NCBI RefSeq assembly: GCF_910592395.1
Contig: NC_088315.1
Location: 19,448,219-19,512,218, forward strand
DNA: 64,000 nt
Origin: Lineus longissimus
Taxonomy: Eukaryota; Nemertea; Pilidiophora; Heteronemertea; Lineidae
Reading direction: 5' to 3'
Made by a program: the position numbers and the translations under genes
Notes under the pieces: generated by a model
Database searches by the model: none
What the model was told of the DNA's origin: nothing
What the model saw: the letters and a program-made list of their open reading frames with translations, nothing else
Shown: in pieces, positions 55,832-64,000 of the stretch
Numbering within the stretch: position 1 is the stretch's first letter
How the letters are laid out: every line of letters begins with the position of its first letter

Positions 55832-58800
55832 CTAGTGGTTCAACCAACTGATATCCTTCACGTCGACAAATGGCATAATGCCACCGTCCTCCAAAAGATT
55901 ATCATCGAACTGAATATCGCCCAGAATCCTACCCAGACTATCGTTCACAGATAATCCACTAATATTCGCATCTTTCGGTTTCAGGGGCGTTAACCCTGTC
56001 ATACCGGTGAAGGAGTTATCTCCAATATTCAATCCTAACGATCGACCTCTCATTTTTGAATTCTTTGGCGAATTTTGTCGCGGGCTTATGGAAAATCCGA
56101 AACTCAAGTCTGCAAGATTTTGTATAGATGGCGTTGCGAGCGTATCATAAGTGGTCGGTGCTAAACTCGCGTTACGAACCGGCGTAACTGTCTGAAACGA
56201 CACCGGCGAATACCATTTCGGCGAGAGGTAATTACTCCTCATGGGCGTCGAAGTCGCCAGCATATCTTTCCGCGGTGGAGTGTTCAAGATATGTCGCAGC
56301 GGGGACGTGAAACCAGCCTCTAAAGTGGACACCACACCACTCTCGACACAAGATAAAACATTCCCGTCCACACCACAGTGTTTCACAATCTCGCCCTGAT
56401 TTTCTTTGGACATCTTCATCGGCTTCTTGCTTTTTCTCGGCGGCCGTGGCTTTCGAGGTCCCCGACTTCGTTTCTGCTTGGTCTCCTCGACCGGCAACGG
56501 GCTGAAATCACTACAGGATGATTTCTCGTACATGGATCGGAGATCAATGCCCGAGTCGTATTCGCAGCTGCTGTATTGGAACCCAGGGGTGATCGGGGAG
56601 AATATTCGCGGCTGTTTTGAACTTGTCGTTCGTTGCTTGCTCGAGTCGCTTCTTCTCTTTAGGTGGGTGAATTCTGTTGGTCCTGTTTCCATGCAAGTAT
56701 CTAAATGAAAGAGGTAATTATTAATTACCCAATGTCACATGGGGGCTTATTATGATTGAACAGCAAAGCAGGGTTTCTGTAAGGTAACATTCAGGCACAT
56801 GCTTACACATCTCAAAGTAGCAAAACTCAGTTTTTCTCCCTCACATTTCAAGTTTCAAACAACTTTTCCCATGAATAATAAATACTTTATGCCAGCAGAA
56901 CCATTTGTCAAAGGGCTAATACACCCGTTTAAATTCTATCTTGGTACAAAAGCTAAACTACTCACTATTAATAAACAGAGAAGATTCCATCCCCTGATAA
57001 CTATTAGAATCCTCACCAGTTTGTATTTGATTTGGCGACGTCAAGGTGCAAGCGGGCAGGATGGGATGGACGGTGGAGTGCACTGGCGGCATTCCTTGTA
57101 CCGGTATCAGCGTATAGGTGTCGCCATTGGGCTTGGGGAGCAATGGAATGTGACCTGGAATGAACCAATGATAAAGACATTAAAACTCCTAGTTTGTTCA
57201 CAAAAAATCATCATGCAAGCTTGTGCTATCTCTCTGCTATTTGTATACAGATATTCGTGGATTAGTGGAAGAGTGGTTACAGTGCTTGGCTCATGATCAG
57301 AAGATGATTGGTGCGATTATCGGAAAGATCCCCGCTCTTTTGTCCTGGCTGCTGAATACCTCACGACTAGCAGGCCTATGCCACTCAATGTTACGTTCAA
57401 ACTTACCCGGCTGCTGCTGTGAGGGTGGAACTCCAACGACCACGTCATTATACACCAAGGGAGGCTGGGGGATAGGGCCTTTAGGGCAGATCGCTCGAGG
57501 AGTGCTTCTGTATTTCCTAACTGCAGCTGCAAGTGATAAACTGACAGTGAGATCAACAGAGCAAGGATTAGTTCCAGGGATTCTTTCCTTTCAAAATCTT
57601 TTCCTTTGATCAGCTCTCACCTGCACTAAAATGCCCCTAAAATGTTCAATAAAGGGCACACTGGCACCCTCTAAGCGTGACAGATATGTCTAGAAGAAGC
57701 ACATGCCGAATCAGATCAGTGCAAAATTGGAATAAAACTGTTTACTTACTCATTGAGATCTCAGAAGCTTTTTGCTCATTTTCAGCATTCTCAGCATCAT
57801 CCTCCTCGGATACATCAGGAACCTTCAGCGTCCAAAACGATGCCTTCTTTTTCTTTTCTCCGTCGAGGACACACGTCTCGCGCACGAAGATGTCGTACAG
57901 GGATAGGTTGTGACGAATAGAATTCTGAAATAATAAGACCGAAAAACTGGGGATAATGTCAGGTGCCAAAATAAGAAACTTGATGTTGATGAGTATTTTG
58001 GTTTTACTTCTATAGTGTTTAGGGCAACATCGAAATACATCATTTTGTTCAAATGTTGCATTTTCGGGGCAAAGTCACCAAAAATCAGGGTGCCATTTTC
58101 TTCTGAAATAGACTTTACGCAAATAACCCAATTGATGCCCAACTGTAGCAGCATGCAACAACACGAACACTCAAAGAACGAAAGCAGAAGAAATGTGATT
58201 ATTTCATGAACCTTTACCTTCCAGCCTGGTTTTGCCGAATGTTTGAAATAAGGGAAAGTCGTTTCCATCCACTCGTAGATCTCTCTCAACGTCATGCGGC
58301 GGTCCGGTTTGCTGTTGATTGCCATCTGAATCAGGTGGAGGTAGGAATACGGCGGGCGCTCCGTACTGCCACATTGTTTCTGAACCTGAAAGCAGACAAG
58401 TTACCTGATTTAAGGACTGACCATAGGCACCACCATTTTGGCTAGGACTAGAAATCCAAAAGCAATTAGAATGCCTTCAAAACGAAGTGAGTGCCAATTT
58501 CAAGGGCGGGAGTCTGCTGTTTGTTTTCCTGAGAAGAGAATCCAACCCCTGAAATTGGCTTGCACTTCAATTTGAAGGAGTTTCGATTGCTGTGGGATAG
58601 TGGTCCCAGTCCTGCTGCCATGACATCCTGTCAAAACACACTGGTGGACTCAGCGAGCTCTTTGGAGCTGACGGATGTCTTATTATTACATGTCCGCTTG
58701 TGGTATTGTTGCAGTATTCGTGTTACACTGACTTTTGGATCGTCCCAGCTGCATTGCACTCAGACATATTAAGATGGACAAACTGATCCAGCACATGGAT

Positions 58801-60105
58801 AGGGTAAAAATACATCTACTCAGACCCTCCTTCACACTGGACAACAGCAGAAAAACGCTACCTTCTGAATCTGTTTCTCTGTTATGTACATTCGACGACC
58901 TTGTTGACCTTTCACCAATGTATCACTCGTCATGTTCCCCAACCACTGGATGTTCGTCAACGACCCATCTTTGCCTGAAAATAAATGAGTACAAAGTCAA
59001 TGAGCACAATTGGCACAGCAGATACCAGGTTGTACACCCCTAGAAATTGTTCTCCTCTCCCACTTCTAATACTGACACTGCTTATCTAAAAAGGGAAAGG
59101 GACTCAGTATTTTGTTGACCATTTAAGATGTAGACAATTCTTACCCGCTTTAGTCCCTTCTTTACTTTGTCCCTTAATCTGTTCCACATGACTGTTCTTG
59201 ATGCAACGATTCCGGTGCTGAATCACGCTCTTTGGCTCCGAATACAGATGGATTTCAATTGTCTTTCCCTCAGCGATGGATTCATCAGGCTTTTTAGCCT
59301 TGGCGAGATCATCTGCTGCGCAATCTACCATGGCTTGCAGAACGTCACAAGCAATTGTACTTGTCGATAGGCTTCGTTGAGAAGGCTGCGCGCTCTTCCC
59401 GGGACTCGTCAAGTCTAACGGTTCATCATTCACAAATGAGGAGTATGAATGCATCTTGTTTTGTAACACACCACAAGATGGCGCAGTGACAGCAGATGGT
59501 ATACAACCAAGGTCAATGTCAGAGGCATCAGGTCTTGCCAAGGAGAACTTTTGAATTTGCGTCGAAGGCAAATTTTTATCTATTTCATGAGAGCTGACAT
59601 TCACTGGGCGTTCCTTCATATCTGGATAAAAAGCCTCCCCCATGTTACTATTAACTGTTACGAATGTCTTAACACCGTCATCAGATGAGAATTTACTTTG
59701 TAACCGAGTGCGTGCTTTCACTTTGCACTCACTGACCTCTTTCTCGACTCCAATCTGTATCGCATTATTCATTGCTGTCTCAAATGCGTTCTTGGCATTT
59801 TTCACCAAACTCGACGGTGAGTCACTAATAACCAAGTATTCAATCCTCGGTTGAAATGCCTTACTCCGGGCATCCAAGACTTCCGCTGCCTTTTCAATCA
59901 TGTCGATATCTTCTTTCCTGACCTCTACGAACGCAATGTTTTCCTTCGCTTGTTTTTCGGCGGGATTATCGTTAGACATTGCTGTGTATTCATCCTCTCC
60001 ATACAACGGAAGTGAAATAAATGCAGGTTCTGGCTTGAAACCGGTCACGTCTGCAGCCTCCATTTTTACTTGGCTCCAAACCTTGTTTGTCGCACAAGAC
60101 GTCAT
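55832..60105 (-). CDS. foxm1: FOXM1 forkhead transcription factor, complete, 7 coding exons, 847 aa
   Basis: Exons 5' to 3': 60105-59145, 58974-58862, 58385-58218, 57924-57750, 57526-57407, 57154-57017, 56700-55832. Phases agree (1,0,0,1,1,1) and the sum is 848 codons. Residues 1-320 form an N-terminal region with YLVIS. SLTNIQWLG (about 325-333) is a FOXM1 signature before the DNA-binding domain. The forkhead runs from RPPYSY (368) through PYFKH and KPGWK to helix 3 NSIRHNLSLYDIFVRET (415-431) and SFW. A basic Pro/Lys/Arg stretch and a C-terminal activation region with NDSLGRILGDIQFD match vertebrate FOXM1 ends. FOXM1 activates G2/M genes such as cyclin B and polo kinase. KEN motifs lie at 54-56 and 657-659. 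The basic insert in the wing (GEKKKKAS) is longer than in human. Confidence 0.95.
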
Positions 60106-60149
60106 TTTCTTTCAGAAATCTGCGTACTATTTTGTCTGATGTCATGCAT
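60102..60149 (-). promoter_or_regulatory. Upstream ORF overlapping the foxm1 start (ATGA)
   Basis: On the minus strand an ATG at 60149 (context GCCATGC) opens 15 codons that end in TGA at 60104-60102. That stop overlaps the foxm1 ATG in the sequence ATGA. The leader begins after a probable acceptor (TTTGTAG, exon start about 60163). It could reduce or couple foxm1 translation. Confidence 0.4.
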
Positions 60150-60163
60150 GGCGTTCCCTGAAA

Positions 60164-60756
60164 CTACAAAGAAAAGTAATTGATATGAATGGTTCATTTG
60201 CTATTTCATATTTGTCCTTGGTTGCGATTCGATTGACCGGCATAAATTTGAAATTGATTGCGATTGGATTGACTGGCTTCACTTTGCACCAGATTGCACG
60301 TAATCAAGGCTACAACTAATAACTATGCTACTTGTGTTGAACGTCCTTCTACTTTCTACTATAATCTGACCTGCCCCTCCTACATCGCACGAGTAGTTTT
60401 TCTCATGGAATAACCCCCCCCCAGAATAAATGCATGTAAAAATTGCATGCATTTTTCTTATGTTTTATCGGAACCTATAAAACCAGTGTAAAATACACCC
60501 TAATTAAGAAAGTACAATTTAAGAATCTTCTCTTTTCAATGGATAAGATGTATGTTGGAAAATGACTTACAAAAAAACAGGTTTTGATAGCTTTTCACAT
60601 TATTTTTGTGTGTTTGTATTTTTTCGCATGGTTCAAATTCAACCTCTTCCGAGAGCTTTTTGTCTCCGCATACGTCATTGGACAGAAGTTGCGGCGTTGG
60701 ACCAATCACAGCCAAGTTTCAAAACGAAATTCGTATCAGCTACCTCAAGTACCAAA
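60164..60756. promoter_or_regulatory. Shared head-to-head promoter region of foxm1 and the isochorismatase gene
   Basis: The start codons are 652 bp apart on opposite strands. Two CCAAT boxes in opposite orientation lie at 60677-60682 (ATTGG) and 60702-60706 (CCAAT), about 25 bp apart, next to a TACGTCA half-CRE and GC-rich sequence. Such CCAAT pairs are typical NF-Y sites in cell-cycle and bidirectional promoters. No TATA box is seen. Confidence 0.45.
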
Positions 60757-63269
60757 ATGGCTTCACGAAAAATTGGAAAGATTTTTGCGGACAAGTCTGT
60801 TTTATTCCTCTGTGATATGCAAGATGGATTCAGAAAAACAATCAAGTACTTCCCCCAGATTCTGGAAGTATCAAACCGTATGCTAGGTGCCGCAAAAGCG
60901 CTTGACATACCCGTAGTTGTCACTGAACAGTATCCAAAAGGTGAGTCGTTTTACTTTCTACTGCTTGGTATACCGTATAGCATGTATAGTCATAGTGCAT
61001 TTGTACAGTGCATATTTTACACATAGTTATGATAGTAGCATGCATGTTTATGTTACCTGTTGAAAATGGTCTCTTTGTATGTTGGCTTTCGTTATGTAAT
61101 ACAAAGTATGTGCTTACTGATCAGTCTAGTGACCTCATAGATTGTGATAGGATTGAATCATGACAAATTAACCCCCGCAGGTCTGAGTTAGTTGATAAAC
61201 TATAAAGATTAGCTATCAATTTAGACAATTACCTTTGCCTTTGGCCGGTAGATCTAGCTTAGCTGAAAATCGTCATCAAATTCATTGACATTTGAATGAT
61301 TATAAATCATTGGCTAAACTTTAGAATCCCCGATCGGAAATGACGTAGTTTGATCGCATTCAACTATAGATCCATTGAACAGTGGTGCTTGGTTAGTCAA
61401 CCGATGACCTTTTTTTGGGGTGTGATCGGGGATTGTAAACTCGTTCCAAATCATTTAATATCTATTCCAGGACTTGGACCAACAGCCAAGGAGCTTGATG
61501 TGACTGGTTTGCCTGTGTTTCCAAAGACAAAGTTTTCAATGTTGATCCCCGAGGTCGAAGATTATCTAAAGAACCTCAATAAAGGTATCAAAAAGAAGTA
61601 CATTATAGGCTAATGAAAGTACAGAAGAACCTCTCTATTAAGGACACGCTCGGGACTGACAAGTGCTGTCCCTAATAGAGAGGTGTCCTAATAAGAGAGG
61701 TCAAATTGAAAGGAAACTGCCAATTTGGGACCAAAACTGGTGTCCTTAATAGAGAGGTTGTCCTTAATAGAGAGGTGTCCGCTAAGGGAGGTTCCACTGT
61801 AGTATAAACACGCAGGGCTCTGATGAATCTACAAGAAAGTTTCACTCAAATGTGTTGTATTTACCCACCAGCAAGTTAGGTTTGACTGTGTGAAGTATAT
61901 ATAACCAACACAGAAATAGTTTACAAAACTCCCATCAACAAAATAGGCTCTGGGAAAAGTCAACTGGCTCTTTTCACTTGATACTGACCAGGTCGGTAAG
62001 TCTTCTCTTCATATATTTCTGTGAATCTTGTTTTCCAGATTATCAGTCCATTATATTATGTGGCATAGAGACACAAGCGTGTATTCAACAAACCACATTA
62101 GATATGTTAGAAAAAGGAATTGATGTACACGTTATTGTCGATGCGTGCTCATCAAGAAGCATGATAGACAGGTAACTGCTGAAGAAAAAATCTTGGAGGA
62201 CTGTGGGCAGGCTTTGGCAAAGTGGAATACTGAACATATTACAGGGCCTTGTGTCAAACTTGCTTGGCCAAGGACTGCCCATCATCCTCATAGTGGTTAA
62301 ACATTTTTATGTTTTTTTCTAGAGGTTGATTCCGTGATTATTTGTGGTATTGAAACTCAGGCTTGTGTTCAACAAACAGCGCTTGGTTTATTGGAGAAAG
62401 GGAAAGATGTCCATGTCATTGTTGACGCTTGCTCTTCTAGAAGTATGCCCGATAGGTGAGGTGCTCTGAAGACAGTAGAAGCCATACCCGAGTCCTTCCT
62501 TGTATTTTGTCCTCCTTGATATTACTCTCTATCAACTCCAGATGAATAAAAATTGACGTTTTTGTCGGAAAACAGTCTTCTGTGAGAAAAAAACCCTTTC
62601 ATCTCTTCACATCCATTTTCAAACCTTTCGCTCCATCTGTTGCCAATTCTGACCCAACCTCTAGAAGAAAATATAGTAAAACATTTCATTAAATCCCTGT
62701 CTGTTTTCTCCGTCCTCCTTCCAAGGACAGCACGAATATACACATAGCCAAGAGTGGCCTCCTTCCAGAAGAAAATATATTGAAAGATTTCAATACTTCC
62801 TTACTCTCCTTCCCCCCCAAGGACAGCTTGGATATAAACTTTGTGTACGGCTGACAGTCAAAAGAATCTTACTTCTTTTGGCATGGTCTGAGTGACAATT
62901 ACGTCTCTATTAAAGACAACCTCTCTATTGCGAATATTAGATTTGGTCTCTAAGTGGTTGTTTCCATTGAATTTCACCTCTAATCAGGACACCTCTCTAT
63001 TCAGGACAGCACTTGTCAGTCTAGAGGGTGTCCATAATAGAGAGGTTCTACTGTACATTCAAATGAACCTCTATTTTTGTTACAGAATGTTCGCGTATCA
63101 GCGAATGAAGGATGCAGGAGCCTTCCTGACAACGAGCGAGGGGATGCTTCTCAACCTCTGCCAAGACGCCAAACATCCAAAGTTCAAACAGATACAGAAG
63201 TTAATCTGGGATGAGGCACCAGACAGTGGACTATTGACGCATATGATAACTGGAGCTACAGAACTGTGA
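60757..63269 (+). CDS. isoc2: Isochorismatase-domain (ISOC2-like) hydrolase, 204 aa, with alternative third exons
   Basis: Exons: 60757-60940, 61471-61584, then either 62039-62171 or 62323-62455, then 63086-63269 (stop TGA). Each form gives 204 aa, close to human ISOC2 (205 aa). The cysteine-hydrolase fold of this superfamily is clear: Asp20 in FLCDMQ, TEQYPKG at 56-62, KTKFSM (Lys80), and the nucleophile Cys114 in CGIETQAC, then VDACSSRS and TTSEG. KTKFSM is closer to ISOC1, while DACSSRS and CGIE are closer to ISOC2. The substrate of animal ISOC proteins is not established. The ATG at 60757 has a good context (CCAAAATGG). An in-frame ATG at 60628 would add 43 residues. Confidence 0.93.
61311..61447. 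mobile_element. Inverted-repeat MITE (AATCCCCGATC family), copy 2
   Basis: Reverse complement of 4753-4888 with only a few mismatches. It lies in the first intron of the isochorismatase gene and ends about 24 bp before the exon 2 acceptor. Confidence 0.8.
61620..61801. mobile_element. Pogo-like MITE, copy 5
   Basis: Begins TACAGAAGAACCTCTCTATT and ends GGGAGGTTCCACTGTA, with TA at both edges. An internal TCCTTAATAGAGAGGT phrase is duplicated near the right end. It starts about 35 bp after the exon 2 donor of the isochorismatase gene. Confidence 0.85.
62039..62171 (+). CDS. isoc2: Alternative exon 3a of the isochorismatase gene
   Basis: 133 nt, entered after TTTTCCAG and left at GTAACT. It is phase 1 in and phase 2 out. 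It encodes residues 100-144, including the catalytic cysteine motif CGIETQAC and [12 protein letters not shown]. Confidence 0.88.
62323..62455 (+). CDS. isoc2: Alternative exon 3b of the isochorismatase gene
   Basis: Also 133 nt, entered after TTTTTTCTAG and left at GTGAGG, with the same phases as exon 3a. The peptide is about 75% identical to 3a and keeps CGIETQAC and [12 protein letters not shown]. Differences include DYQ to EVD at the start, GID to GKD, and MID to MPD at the end. Using 3a and 3b together would shift the frame. Confidence 0.88.
62899..63055. mobile_element. Pogo-like MITE, copy 6
   Basis: Reverse orientation relative to copy 5. The right end is TAGAGAGGTTCTACTGTA; the left end (TTACGTCTCTATTAAAG) is degraded. 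It ends 30 bp before the last exon of the isochorismatase gene. Confidence 0.8.
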
Positions 63270-63522
63270 TAGGATAAACTGATGATATTACTGTAAAATC
63301 GGTCAGGAGCTGTTCCAATTTTGACTGCTGCCACATCTTCATGACGAATCGTCCATATGAAGCTGATGCTATCCCCTGCCCCCTTCAAGGTTTATCTTAC
63401 CTCGCAAGTAACAGTGTAGTCTGTAATGACGTAGCTAGTACACATGGAAGCTCATATTGTTCAATGTTGCAGTGGCTCCTAATAGATTTTACAGCAATGC
63501 TCTGCATGTTGATATTAATAAA
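63270..63522 (+). other. isoc2: 3' UTR of the isochorismatase gene with poly(A) signal
   Basis: The stop ends at 63269 and AATAAA lies at 63517-63522. The UTR contains an inverted pair: ATTACTGTAAAATCGGTCAGGAGC at about 63285 and GGCTCCTAATAGATTTTACAG at about 63473, probably another small foldback element. Confidence 0.55.
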
Positions 63523-63569
63523 TTGTTAAACTGGAGAATGACTTAATAATTTTGGAGGATGTGCATATT

Positions 63570-63740
63570 GTGATGATATTACTGTAAAATCGGTCAAGAG
63601 CCATTCTAGTCGTCTCAACGACATCTCTGTTTCTGTAATGATATAGTCCATTATGGAAAAGGTGCTGGCCCCTTCAAGGTTGCAATGGCTCCTGATTGTT
63701 TTTACAGTAACGTTGTGCATGTTGACATTTTGTAATTGTT
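63570..63740. mobile_element. Second copy of the small foldback element downstream
   Basis: It repeats GATGATATTACTGTAAAATC at its left and GGCTCCTGATTGTTTTTACAG at its right, as in 63279-63500 but shorter. The remaining 63741-64000 shows no gene. Confidence 0.55.
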
Positions 63741-64000
63741 GATCTGTAGAATGAGTTCATTTTTCGATTGAAACATCATTTCCCTATGATCAAATCTTGA
63801 TACTGATGAAGACAGAAACCATTTTCATGTTTCATTTTGATGTTTTTAGGAACTGGTACTTAAAATCACTTGAGGAACTGGAATGATAACCTTCATGTGT
63901 AGGATATCTTCAGAACTGGATATTGTTTTCAAATCAGAATCCGAGAGTCCAAAGCATGGTTGCCCAATGAATCAGCTAGTCACTCATGTACCTTTTAGGG

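Overview
The window is genomic DNA of an intron-rich animal. Every confident gene is split by GT-AG introns, and spliced products match metazoan proteins (SHOC2, MASTL/Greatwall, FOXM1, an isochorismatase-domain protein). Abundant small inverted-repeat elements, tRNA-derived repeats and the recurring word TAGGCCTA suggest a marine invertebrate, perhaps an echinoderm, hemichordate, cephalochordate or lophotrochozoan. FOXM1 and a vertebrate-like split Greatwall kinase argue against a fly or nematode. The species cannot be fixed from the sequence.

Layout. 1-3.1 kb: 3' end of an unrecognised plus-strand gene with a low-complexity basic/serine-rich tail. 3.1-8.9 kb: a CpG-rich promoter-like patch near 4.1 kb, then scattered exon-like pieces of an unrecognised transcription unit. 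8.93-17.57 kb: a tandem array of a 1,343-bp unit that contains 109-bp subrepeats; one unit carries a 438-bp inserted inverted-repeat element. 17.6-26.6 kb: no confident gene; the right part is probably the shoc2 3' UTR and downstream sequence. 26.66-36.59 kb (minus): complete shoc2 coding region in 14 exons, with 5' UTR exons up to about 38.3 kb and a CRE-rich promoter candidate near 39.7 kb. 41.2-44.3 kb: about 3.3 tandem copies of a 0.92-0.94 kb unit with a tRNA-Cys-like head, flanked on both sides by copies of a TTCACCATGGTGAA palindrome. 45.94-52.44 kb (plus): complete mastl, 13 exons, 912 aa. 52.8-55.8 kb: spacer with a long foldback element that encloses a 50-bp minisatellite. 55.83-60.11 kb (minus): complete foxm1, 7 coding exons, 847 aa. 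60.76-63.27 kb (plus): isochorismatase-domain gene with two alternative 133-nt third exons, followed by its 3' UTR.

How the genes relate. MASTL promotes mitotic entry by switching off PP2A-B55, and FOXM1 drives the G2/M transcription programme; here they are convergent neighbours. foxm1 and the isochorismatase gene are head to head across about 0.65 kb with two CCAAT boxes. shoc2 (RAS-RAF signalling) and mastl are divergent, separated by the tRNA-like repeat array. The most notable local discovery is the exon pair in the isochorismatase gene: both copies carry the catalytic cysteine, have equal length and phase, and including both would break the frame. All exon coordinates were read by eye from splice signals, reading phase and family similarity; none was checked by RNA data or a database search.
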